Below, piece after piece: positions 53,755 through 61,919 of a stretch of DNA of 64,000 nucleotides. The position numbers and the translations under genes were made by a program. The notes below the pieces were generated by a model. That model saw nothing but the letters and a program-made list of their open reading frames with translations, was not told where the DNA came from and did not search any database. How positions within the stretch are numbered: the first letter of the stretch is position 1; each line of letters opens with the position of its first letter. Source of the stretch: J027 sp965215855 (GTDB lineage: Bacteria; Chloroflexota; Anaerolineae; Aggregatilineales; J027); NCBI GenBank assembly GCA_965215855.1, contig CBDCER010000003.1:2046001-2110000 (forward strand), given 5' to 3'.

Positions 53755-55515
53755 ATGAGCCACTCAGTTGACACCCAAACCCAACACAATATTCTGAAAG
53801 CCCAATCATTGCGTGGGCGTGTTCCCCAAAGCCGACTTGTGCCCTATCGTAATGTGCGCCACTTGCTCGATAATCGGGCTATGGAGTCACCAGATAAAGC
53901 CTACTTGATTCATTATGACAAAGATGGCAACCGCGAAGCATATAGTTATTCAGCGTTTAATGCACGGGTAAATCAGACAGCCAACCTCTTGTTGGCATTA
54001 GGTGTCAAACGCGGTGATCGAGTGGCGACGATTGCCTATAACCACACCGACACAGTGATTATCTATTTCGCCTGCTGGAAAATTGGCACGGCAGTTGCCC
54101 CCCAGAATGTAGCCGAAGACGACCAACGCATTGCTTACATCCTTCGTAATAGTGAGGCAGTTATCGCCCTGGTGCGTTCGGAATATCTGGAACGTGCCGA
54201 GCATATCATTCATGGCACAGAAGATGATCTGGGTGTAGACAATATTCACCAGATTGTGCAGGTGGGTGGCGAGGCCAGCGAACAATACCCACATTTTCAT
54301 ACTATGCTGGAACGCCATTCGACAACATTGGATGCTGAAGACGAAGTTACGCTGGATGATGAAAGTCTGTTGGTCTATACCAGCGGAACAACCGGCCCCC
54401 CTAAAGGTGTGGTGCTGACCCAATATAACATGCTGGTTGATGCGTATGGCATCTCGTCCTGGCAAGGTATCACTGGCAACCAACGGATGATGTGCGTGTT
54501 ACCGATTCATCATGTCAATGGCACGATTGTTACACTCGTCACTCCCATGCTTGTCGGGGCCAGCACCGTGCTGAATCGCGTTTATAGCTCTAGCCATTTC
54601 TGGGAGCGGATTGCCAAAGAACATGTCAATGTTGTCAGTGTTGTGCCGACGTTGCTCCAGTTCAGTTGTGAATATGCTGATGAGTTGGCACTGAAAGGCG
54701 AGAGTATTTTTGGCGAAGGTCTTGACCGGGAAGATTTGTCGCATTTCCGGCATTTCATTTGTGGAGCCGGTACGCTGGCAATTCAGTTGGCGCGGCGCTT
54801 CGAAAACCAATTTGGCTTTCCCATTCTGCATGGCTATGGCTTGAGCGAATCCACCTGCTATAGTTGCTTTCTGCCGATTGACCTGAACTGGGAAACACAT
54901 CAAAAATGGATGCAAGATTATGGCTATCCTAGTATTGGATGTCCTATCTCGCCCAATGAAATGAGTATTTTTGATCCGACTGGCAGCGGGCAGGAACTTG
55001 GTCCTGGTGATCGAGGTGAAATTTGCATACGCGGGCACAACATCATGAAACACTATTATCAGCGCCCAGATGCCAACGCTGAGACATTCAAATTTGGCTG
55101 GTTCCGTAGTGGTGATGAAGGCTTCTATGAAGAAGATGAACAGGGTCGTCGTTTCTTCTTCATCACAGGCCGCATCAAGGAGTTGATTAATCGCGGTGGG
55201 GTCAAATTCAGTCCCTTCGACATTGAGGAAATCTTGTTGGATATTCCAGGCGTCAAGGTAGGATTGGCAATCGCCTTCGAGAATGAATATTATGGTGAGG
55301 AAGTGGGCGCATATGTTGTATTAGAAGATGGCATAACGCCGACTGAAGATGAGATTCTGGACTATTGTCGCGAACATATGACATTTGAAAAAAGTCCCAA
55401 AGTGGTTGTTTTTGGGAAAGAAATTCCGGTGACGAGTACCGGTAAATATCAACGTTTGAGGCTGCGTAGTCGCTTCGAAGAATGGCGTTCTACTCAGTTT
55501 CGGAAACAGAAATAG
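53755..55515 (+). CDS. AMP-dependent acyl-CoA synthetase / ligase
   Basis: A 586-residue ANL-superfamily enzyme that activates a carboxylic acid as an acyl-AMP and transfers it to CoA. It has the motif YTSGTTGPPKGVVLT near 208, GYGLSEST, the GDEGFYEEDEQGRRFFFITGRIKELINRGG region and the C-terminal Lys in TSTGKYQRLR. The substrate is unknown. The IS element inserted just 40 bases upstream may have changed its promoter. CoA-transferase-like genes follow after 83 bases. Confidence 0.88.
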   Translation: MSHSVDTQTQHNILKAQSLRGRVPQSRLVPYRNVRHLLDNRAMESPDKAYLIHYDKDGNREAYSYSAFNARVNQTANLLLALGVKRGDRVATIAYNHTDTVIIYFACWKIGTAVAPQNVAEDDQRIAYILRNSEAVIALVRSEYLERAEHIIHGTEDDLGVDNIHQIVQVGGEASEQYPHFHTMLERHSTTLDAEDEVTLDDESLLVYTSGTTGPPKGVVLTQYNMLVDAYGISSWQGITGNQRMMCVLPIHHVNGTIVTLVTPMLVGASTVLNRVYSSSHFWERIAKEHVNVVSVVPTLLQFSCEYADELALKGESIFGEGLDREDLSHFRHFICGAGTLAIQLARRFENQFGFPILHGYGLSESTCYSCFLPIDLNWETHQKWMQDYGYPSIGCPISPNEMSIFDPTGSGQELGPGDRGEICIRGHNIMKHYYQRPDANAETFKFGWFRSGDEGFYEEDEQGRRFFFITGRIKELINRGGVKFSPFDIEEILLDIPGVKVGLAIAFENEYYGEEVGAYVVLEDGITPTEDEILDYCREHMTFEKSPKVVVFGKEIPVTSTGKYQRLRLRSRFEEWRSTQFRKQK

Positions 55516-55598
55516 AAAGGAATACACTCCATAACCATGGTCCCATCTGCATCAATAAGCAGGCTACATCAACAGTAACCTGAAGGAGAAAGTCTCTG

Positions 55599-56573
55599 AT
55601 GCAAGTGCTTGAAGAAGGCATCAGTGAACTCATTCAGCCCGTCGACATGGAAGCATTCCGCGAATGGAATCGCAGTAAAAAATCACGGCGGTTGGAAGAC
55701 AAACTGATGAGCGAACATGAAGCCATCGAAAAATACGTTCACGATGGGAGTTATCTCGGCACTGAACTGTATGGTACAGTGCGGTGTCCGATGTCTTTAG
55801 CACGAGAAGTGGTGCGCCAACGCCCCACCAATCTGCGAGTAGCAGGTCAGGGCGTATTGGAACTCGATTTGTGGCTGGCGGCGGGGTTGATTGAGGCAAT
55901 AGACATTACTTACATCGGCCTGGAAGTTTATGGCATTAGTAGTGCTTTACGGCGTGAGGTCGAAAGTGGGCGCGTCAAAAGAACTGCCGAGTGGAGCAAC
56001 GCGGCAATTTCGTGGCGCTTGAAGGCGGCAGCGTTGGGTGTGCCTTTCATTCCGATTCGATCCATGTTGGGCACAGATACCCTGAAATATAGCTCGGCAA
56101 AAGTCGCCGAAGATCCATTTACCGGCCAAAAAGTATGTCTGATCCCAGCCTTAGTATTAGATGTGGGCCTGATCCATGTCCACCGCGCTGACCGCTACGG
56201 TAATGCTCAAATTGACGGTATTAGCGGTTTTGCGTTTGAGTTGGCGCGGGCTAGCAAACGTCTGATTATCAGCGCAGAAGAGATTATTGATACAGAAGAA
56301 ATCCGTCGATATCCTGATCGCACCATCATTCCCTATTATCTAGTTGATGCGGTCGTTCATGCCCCCTTTGGCGCACACCCCGGCGAAATGCCCTTCTATT
56401 ATGGGCGCGACGAGGATGAAATCCGCGCCTGGGTAGAAGCCTCTCGAACCATGGATAGTGCAATTGAATATATGGATACTTATGTGTGCGGCACACAGAG
56501 CCATGAGGGCTACCTGGATTTAATCGGTCAGAAGAAACTGACAGAGCTGCGTCGTAAGGCGGTGGCCCGCTGA
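55599..56573 (+). CDS. CoA-transferase family I, subunit A (glutaconate/IpdA-like)
   Basis: A 324-residue alpha subunit with CPMSLAREVVRQRP, YIGLEVYGIS, HVHRADRYGNAQIDGISGF and SAEEIIDTEEIRR. The family includes glutaconate CoA-transferase and the IpdA hydrolase subunit of steroid ring cleavage, and motifs here do not separate them. The GAAGGAGAAAG ribosome site is strong. The stop overlaps the subunit B start (TGATG). Confidence 0.85.
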   Translation: MQVLEEGISELIQPVDMEAFREWNRSKKSRRLEDKLMSEHEAIEKYVHDGSYLGTELYGTVRCPMSLAREVVRQRPTNLRVAGQGVLELDLWLAAGLIEAIDITYIGLEVYGISSALRREVESGRVKRTAEWSNAAISWRLKAAALGVPFIPIRSMLGTDTLKYSSAKVAEDPFTGQKVCLIPALVLDVGLIHVHRADRYGNAQIDGISGFAFELARASKRLIISAEEIIDTEEIRRYPDRTIIPYYLVDAVVHAPFGAHPGEMPFYYGRDEDEIRAWVEASRTMDSAIEYMDTYVCGTQSHEGYLDLIGQKKLTELRRKAVAR

Positions 56574-57376
56574 TGATTGAACAACCAGCAAACACACTTT
56601 CTAAAGATCATATCGAATTGGACTATTCGCCGACAGAATTGATGATTTGTGTGGCGGCGCGTTTAATGGAAGACGGCACAACCGCATTCATCGGAACCGG
56701 TATCCCGATGCTGGCGGCGGCCCTGGCGCAACGCCTATATGCCCCAACATTGATCCCCGTATTTGAGTTCGGCGGGACGGGCGCGAGAATGGAATCATTG
56801 CCGTTAGCAGTTGGTGGGATGCGTACTTTCCACAAAGCGCTGGCAGCATCGGGTATCTGCGACATCATGGAAACGGCTCAACGTGGCTTCATCGATTATG
56901 GATTTCTGGGCGGCGCCCAGATTGATATGTATGGCAACCTGAACAGCACCATCATCGGCGACTACTATCCGCCAAAAGTGCGATTGCCTGGCAGTGGCGG
57001 CGGCAATGATGTTGGCTCATTGTGTTGGAAAACCATCGCTATTATGCGCCACGATAAGCGGCGTTTTGTACCTGAATGTGACTTCATCACGACGCCGGGC
57101 TATTTGAGTGGTCCTGGCGCACGAGAGGCAGCAGGCTTACCGGCCCACACCGGCCCGGCACATGTAGTCAGTACCCTAGCATTGATGGGCTATGATTATG
57201 ACACCTATCGGATGCGGTTAGATGCAGTTTATCCGAACGTGACAGTGCAGGAAGTCCTCGACAATACTGGCTTTGAGTTATTGTTGGCGGAGAATGTGTA
57301 TCAAATCGAGCCGCCAACACGGGAGGAGTTGCGTACATTACGCGAGGACATTGATCCCGACAACCTCTATATCTAG
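56573..57376 (+). CDS. CoA-transferase family I, subunit B (glutaconate/IpdB-like)
   Basis: A 267-residue beta subunit. VFEFGGTGAR carries the Glu expected to attack the CoA ester in transferases, and GFLGGAQIDMYGNLNST and RLPGSGGGNDVGS are typical. It is coupled to subunit A. A strong terminator follows, so ligase, A and B probably form one unit. Confidence 0.85.
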   Translation: MIEQPANTLSKDHIELDYSPTELMICVAARLMEDGTTAFIGTGIPMLAAALAQRLYAPTLIPVFEFGGTGARMESLPLAVGGMRTFHKALAASGICDIMETAQRGFIDYGFLGGAQIDMYGNLNSTIIGDYYPPKVRLPGSGGGNDVGSLCWKTIAIMRHDKRRFVPECDFITTPGYLSGPGAREAAGLPAHTGPAHVVSTLALMGYDYDTYRMRLDAVYPNVTVQEVLDNTGFELLLAENVYQIEPPTREELRTLREDIDPDNLYI

Positions 57377-57383
57377 CCATAAC

Positions 57384-57414
57384 TGGCCCCGTCAGTTGGC
57401 ACGGGGCTTTTTTC
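57384..57414 (+). terminator. Terminator after the CoA-transferase genes
   Basis: GCCCCGT (57386-57392) pairs with ACGGGGC (57401-57407), followed by TTTTTT. Confidence 0.9.
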
Positions 57415-57471
57415 TTTGTTAATGGTACAATCCCCCACACACCCATGATGCAGTGAATCAAGGAGCAAACG

Positions 57472-58632
57472 ATGGATTTTGAACTGACTGAAGAACAGCG
57501 CCTGTATCGAGATGCAGTGCGCGATTTTTGCCAGAAAGAACTGGCTCCCTATGCTGCCGAAGTTGATGAAAAAGCCCAATTGCGGTGGGAAGCTATCAAG
57601 AAAATGCCGCCGCTGGGCCTGACTGGTCTGATGGTCCCTGAAGAATATGGCGGAGTCGATGTTGACCCGGTTATGGCGGCGCTGGCACTGGAGGAAATTG
57701 GACGAGCATGTGGCTCGACGGCGCTGACGATTGCGGCACATAATGGTCTGGGTAGCTTCCCGATTGCTCGCTGGGGCACACCCGAACAAAAAGAGAAATA
57801 TCTGCCAAGCCTCACCTCTGGCGAAACGTTAGGATCATTGGCGCTTACTGAACCTAACGCTGGTTCTGATCTAGCGGGTGGTGTCACCACTTCTGCCTAT
57901 AAAGATGGCGATGATTGGGTGTTAAACGGCCATAAAGCATGGATTACCAATCCGGGTTATTCGCCAGTCATCGTCACTCTGGTCCGCACCGACAAATCCG
58001 CTGGTACACGCGGTTTCTCGATGTTACTGGTTGAGCCAGATATGGACGGCGTCACGGTTCATGCTCCTGAGAAGAAAATGGGTTTGAAGGGATCGCCAAC
58101 CCAACAAATCAGTTTTGACAATGCGCGTGTTCCGATTGAATCAGGCACGCTTGGTCCCGAAGGGCGCGGTTTTCATCAGACGATGGAGACATTGGATGGT
58201 GGGCGCATTACCATTGGGGCAATCAGTATCGGGTTGGCCCAGGCTGCGCTGGATGCATCACTGAAATATGCTGCTGAACGTGAGGCGTTCGGTAAACCCA
58301 TTGCCCAGCACCAGGCGATTCAGTGGATGATAGCAGACGGCGCTCTGCAAATTGAAGCGGCACGCTTGCTGGTGCTGCGAGCAGCCTGGCTCAAAGCACA
58401 GGGTAAACCATTCAGCAAAGAGGCCGCAATGGGCAAACTTTATGCGTCTGAGACTGCCGAGCGTGTGGCTTTCAATGCTGTTCAGATTCATGGCTCGTAT
58501 GGTTACAGTCAGGAATTTCCGGTGGAACGCATTTATCGTGACCAACGATTGATGACCATTGGTGAAGGCACAAGCGAGATCCAACGCATCGTCATTGCTC
58601 GGCGGGTGATGCAAGATGCTGGCCTGGGTTAG
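57472..58632 (+). CDS. Acyl-CoA dehydrogenase
   Basis: A 386-residue FAD enzyme that oxidises acyl-CoA to enoyl-CoA. Signatures: LTEPNAGSDLAGG, WVLNGHKAWITNPG, and the C-terminal YGYSQEFPVERIYRDQRLMTIGEGTSEIQR region, where the Glu of GEGTS is the likely catalytic base. The length is normal. It stands after the terminator of the CoA-transferase genes but clearly belongs to the same metabolic theme. Confidence 0.93.
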   Translation: MDFELTEEQRLYRDAVRDFCQKELAPYAAEVDEKAQLRWEAIKKMPPLGLTGLMVPEEYGGVDVDPVMAALALEEIGRACGSTALTIAAHNGLGSFPIARWGTPEQKEKYLPSLTSGETLGSLALTEPNAGSDLAGGVTTSAYKDGDDWVLNGHKAWITNPGYSPVIVTLVRTDKSAGTRGFSMLLVEPDMDGVTVHAPEKKMGLKGSPTQQISFDNARVPIESGTLGPEGRGFHQTMETLDGGRITIGAISIGLAQAALDASLKYAAEREAFGKPIAQHQAIQWMIADGALQIEAARLLVLRAAWLKAQGKPFSKEAAMGKLYASETAERVAFNAVQIHGSYGYSQEFPVERIYRDQRLMTIGEGTSEIQRIVIARRVMQDAGLG

Positions 58633-58870
58633 CAACTGGCCTATTTACATATTTTGCACTCTGGGAACAAGTATGCTGGTGTCGGAAAAGCGTACTCGTT
58701 TCATTAATATTAATTAACCGGCCTGTATTTTTTCTGCTAATAATGCTTGACATCAAGGATTCAAACGCATACAATTATTGTGAATGGGGATTTAACTATT
58801 ATAAATCAAAACGCATCTGGCGTATTTTTTATGCCAGATTTGGTAGTTTTTGAATCCCCCATCCCTTACG
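58633..58870. other. Spacer with a hairpin between acyl-CoA dehydrogenase and DUF177 genes
   Basis: AT-rich. ATCTGGC (58815-58821) pairs with GCCAGAT (58833-58839) around a T-rich loop and may be a terminator. No ORF of value. Confidence 0.45.
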
Positions 58871-58929
58871 AAAGGAGGTCGGCCCTTTAGTCTTGTTGTA
58901 TTGAGACGCTTCAGGGCCGCGAGCCAGTG
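58871..58929 (+). promoter_or_regulatory. Ribosome site bridged to a GTG start by a hairpin
   Basis: A perfect Shine-Dalgarno sequence, AAAGGAGGT (58871-58879), has no start codon at normal distance. CGGCCCT (58880-58886) pairs with AGGGCCG (58913-58919). If that stem forms, the 40 bases are looped out and the site lies seven bases from GTG at 58927. In the DUF177 frame the last stop is TAG at 58888, so no ATG, GTG or TTG upstream can be used. Confidence 0.5.
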
Positions 58930-59475
58930 TCTCCAGGACAGCCTAAGCACTACGTTAATGCCAAAGTCCTGCGCTTCAATGTGGGTTATATCACATCTCA
59001 AGGTGTGGGGTTTACTCGTGAGACCGATTTTGAAGTGCCGTCGCTATTGCAGGTCTCTGATGATCTCATTGTGGGACATCTTTATGCTGGACTGCGGCTG
59101 ACGCATGTTCATGGTGGCATTTTGGTACAGGGCAACGTGGAAACCAGCGTGATGACCGAATGTTCGCGATGTGTGGACGAGATCTGGTTGCCAGTTGAGT
59201 TTGAAATTCAGGAATTGTTCGGCATCAACAACAACCTCGACACACAATATCAGGTTGATGACAGCAATTTCATTAACTTGGCCCCATTGATTCGTGAGGA
59301 AGCTTTGTTGCATGTGCCAATGGTAACGCCAACCGATCAAGCTGGCCGTTGTCTATTCTGCGAACGCACGTTTGAAGATATTCTGCAAGAGCATGGCCTG
59401 TCCCGGGATATTGATCCTCGCTTGGCTGTGCTGAAAACTCTGCGTGATAAATTGAACAACAACAATGATGATTGA
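58927..59475 (+). CDS. DUF177 (YceD-like) protein
   Basis: A 182-residue DUF177 protein. The core TECSRCVDEIWLPVEFEIQELF and the C-terminal GRCLFCE pair of cysteines are typical. YceD-like proteins are linked to 23S rRNA synthesis or ribosome assembly and usually precede rpmF; here a sigma factor gene follows instead. The GTG start is supported by the bridged ribosome site and an upstream in-frame stop. Confidence 0.82.
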   Translation: MSPGQPKHYVNAKVLRFNVGYITSQGVGFTRETDFEVPSLLQVSDDLIVGHLYAGLRLTHVHGGILVQGNVETSVMTECSRCVDEIWLPVEFEIQELFGINNNLDTQYQVDDSNFINLAPLIREEALLHVPMVTPTDQAGRCLFCERTFEDILQEHGLSRDIDPRLAVLKTLRDKLNNNNDD

Positions 59476-59495
59476 TAATATCAGCAGGGAAGGTC

Positions 59496-60635
59496 ATGTC
59501 CAGACGATACAAACGCATAAATTCGGGGGATTTCTTGGACGAGGATGAAATGAGATCGCAAACTGGTAAAGAGGACGAAATGGATTCGCTGGACGATGAG
59601 TTGTTTGCCTATGGTGAAACGGATGACGATACAATAGATGAGCTCGACGCAGATGAACTTGATGAGCTGGATTTCGATGACCTCGATGACGACGACCTCA
59701 ATGACGATTTAGATCTCACCGATGTTTCATCCGATGATACAGTGGGCTTGTATCTTAAAGAAATGGCGCGTGTACCCCTACTGACAACAGAGGAAGAAAT
59801 TTCTCTGGCAAAACGTCTGGAACATGGTCAGTTTGCAAGCGAGAAGCTGGTTACACTAAACGGCAACGCCAGCCAGGAAGAGTTGGAGACATTACTCACT
59901 GAGGTTGAAGATGGCCGTGACGCTCGCGATCATCTCATCAAAGCCAATACCCGCCTGGTTGTCAGCATCGCCAAACGATACATGGGGCGTGGTGTGCCAT
60001 TTTTGGATTTGATTCAGGAAGGCAACCTGGGCCTGATGAAAGCCGTTGAGAAGTTCGATTATAAACGCGGTTACCGTTTCAGTACCTACGCCACATGGTG
60101 GATTCGCCAGACCATCACGCGGGCCATTGCCGACCAGGGGCGTACCATCCGCGTGCCAGTCCATATGTCTGATCGCATCCGCCACCTGTACAAAACCGCT
60201 CGCGAATTGGAACAAAAGCATGGTCGCAAGCCGACACCAGAAGAAATCGCCACCGAACTTGACCTGGAACCTCGCAAAGTACAGTGGATGTTGAAAGTCT
60301 CGTGGCGGCCTCTCAGTCTGGAGCGTCCGGTAGGCGAGGATGAAGAAAACGAGCTGGGCAACTTCATCGAAGATTACAGTATGCCTACGCCACTGCAAAG
60401 CGCCTATCAAACCCTGTTGCGCGAAAAGCTGGAAGAAGTCCTCAGCACACTTTCACCCCGCGAAGCCCGCATTTTGCGACTGCGTTTTGGTCTACAAAAT
60501 GGCCGCAGTTATACGTTAGAGGAAGTCGGCCAAAAATTCGGCCTGACTCGTGAGCGCATCCGCCAGATCGAAGGCAAGGCACTGCGGCGACTGCGGCATC
60601 CACGCCGTTCGCGGCAATTGCGCGATTTCACCTAA
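59496..60635 (+). CDS. rpoD: Primary-type sigma-70 RNA polymerase sigma factor
   Basis: About 379 residues. A very acidic N-terminus (about 10-75, repeated Asp/Glu) leads to region 1.2 (DTVGLYLKEMARVPLLT), region 2 (RLVVSIAKRYMGRGVPFLDLIQEGN, YATWWIRQTITRAIAD), region 3 and region 4 with its helix-turn-helix (YTLEEVGQKFGLTRERIRQIE). It is shorter than E. coli RpoD. Because organisms of this group carry several such factors, it could be the main or an alternative RpoD-type sigma. ATG 59496 is preferred over TTG 59472. Confidence 0.88.
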   Translation: MSRRYKRINSGDFLDEDEMRSQTGKEDEMDSLDDELFAYGETDDDTIDELDADELDELDFDDLDDDDLNDDLDLTDVSSDDTVGLYLKEMARVPLLTTEEEISLAKRLEHGQFASEKLVTLNGNASQEELETLLTEVEDGRDARDHLIKANTRLVVSIAKRYMGRGVPFLDLIQEGNLGLMKAVEKFDYKRGYRFSTYATWWIRQTITRAIADQGRTIRVPVHMSDRIRHLYKTARELEQKHGRKPTPEEIATELDLEPRKVQWMLKVSWRPLSLERPVGEDEENELGNFIEDYSMPTPLQSAYQTLLREKLEEVLSTLSPREARILRLRFGLQNGRSYTLEEVGQKFGLTRERIRQIEGKALRRLRHPRRSRQLRDFT

Positions 60636-60647
60636 AAGGCATTTGGG

Positions 60648-61877
60648 TTGAAGAAATCAGTCACTAAACATAGTGAACGCTGCGATGAGCGGCGTTTTTT
60701 GTTTCAGGCAATGATTTTAATACTGGCGATGGTATTAGCTGCCTGTGGCTCATCAGATGCCAGTCCTACTCCCCGTAACACGCCATTGCCAACGGCTGTT
60801 GTCTGGCGAGAAGCCCAACAACCGATCACCTTACAAAATGCACCTTCTCTTCAATTACTGGGGCGGCTGGATGTGCATGGTAGCACGGTGGTCACGCTTC
60901 AGTTTTCCGCCGATAGTCGCTATCTGGCGACGGCCAGCACGGGCGATACGCAAATACAGGTCTGGAGTCTGGTGGATGGGCGTTCAGTTTTCAGCCTGAA
61001 TACGTTGCCAGCCCGCCATCTTCTCTTTAGCAATCGTTCGCTGATCACAATTGACCGTGACCAGCAAATCCGTGAGTGGCGTCTGGAGGGTGGTGAGCAG
61101 GTTGCGAGTTTTCCGGCACAGAATTCGACGGTGGGGCCAGTGGCGCAGTCGATGAATGGAACGCGGATTGCGGTGGGCGGACGGCGCGGACGGGTGTATT
61201 TGTTTACGGCTGACCCGCTGGCGGAAATGGGATTTATTGACGCGCATCCGATTGTGGCGGTGGAACAGGTGATTTTCACACCGGACGGTCAGCGCCTCAT
61301 TACTGTGGGAAGAGGGGGTAGCCTGAAAGTCTGGGCTTTTGCAGAAGGCAATGAACCGCTGCACGATTTTGGGCGATTTGAAACCGAGCCATTTCAACTG
61401 GCAGTGTCGCCGGATGGGATGTTGCTGGCGGTGGCTTTTTCGGACGAGATACGCTTCTGGCGACTGGATGATTACACGCCGGTTATGAGTATTCCGGTGG
61501 GAGAAAATGAGGCAGCGGGTTATATCGGGTTTTCGCCGGATGGAGCGTTGCTGGTTTCGTATGGGGCGGGTGATGCGGTGACGCTGTGGGAGGTTGCGAC
61601 GGGCAGGCGTGTTGTGGATTTGCCGGGGCATCGGCAGTCGGTTGTTGGGGCGGTGTTTTCCGGTGATTTGCTGTTGACGGGTACACGTGGGTCGGGGTTG
61701 GATCTGTGGGATTTGACGGCGCTGGACTCGATGACGGGGAGTGAGGTGCAGATCAATCGTTCGCAGATCGCGCCGCCGAATGTTGATCTATACCGGTTTG
61801 CGTGGTCGCCTGATGGCAAATGGATCGTTTTCAGTGATGTTGATGGGCGTGTGTATCTGCTAGGTGTTCCTGACTAA
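60648..61877 (+). CDS. WD40-repeat lipoprotein
   Basis: A 409-residue protein. A lipobox LAAC near residue 33 marks it as a lipoprotein, and WD40-like blades (LQFSADSRYLATASTGDTQI, VAFSPDG-type repeats) fill the rest. The TTG start at 60648 has AAGG eight bases upstream and gives a basic signal-peptide n-region. The alternative ATG at 60711 lies after a terminator-like hairpin and gives a signal peptide without positive charge. It probably binds partners outside the membrane. Confidence 0.72.
   Translation: MKKSVTKHSERCDERRFLFQAMILILAMVLAACGSSDASPTPRNTPLPTAVVWREAQQPITLQNAPSLQLLGRLDVHGSTVVTLQFSADSRYLATASTGDTQIQVWSLVDGRSVFSLNTLPARHLLFSNRSLITIDRDQQIREWRLEGGEQVASFPAQNSTVGPVAQSMNGTRIAVGGRRGRVYLFTADPLAEMGFIDAHPIVAVEQVIFTPDGQRLITVGRGGSLKVWAFAEGNEPLHDFGRFETEPFQLAVSPDGMLLAVAFSDEIRFWRLDDYTPVMSIPVGENEAAGYIGFSPDGALLVSYGAGDAVTLWEVATGRRVVDLPGHRQSVVGAVFSGDLLLTGTRGSGLDLWDLTALDSMTGSEVQINRSQIAPPNVDLYRFAWSPDGKWIVFSDVDGRVYLLGVPD
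60676..60700 (+). terminator. Terminator-like hairpin after the sigma factor, inside the lipoprotein reading frame
   Basis: AACGCTGC (60676-60683) pairs with GCGGCGTT (60689-60696), with one mismatch, and runs into TTTTTT. It lies 40 bases past the sigma gene stop and overlaps the first codons of the next gene if TTG 60648 is the start. Confidence 0.6.
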
Positions 61878-61919
61878 TTGAGAATTACAGCAAAACCCAG
61901 ACTCAAATGGGAGACAGCT

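Noticed and set aside
58893..58904. A small TTG-started ORF using the perfect Shine-Dalgarno site at 58871
   Set aside because: It would end after three codons.
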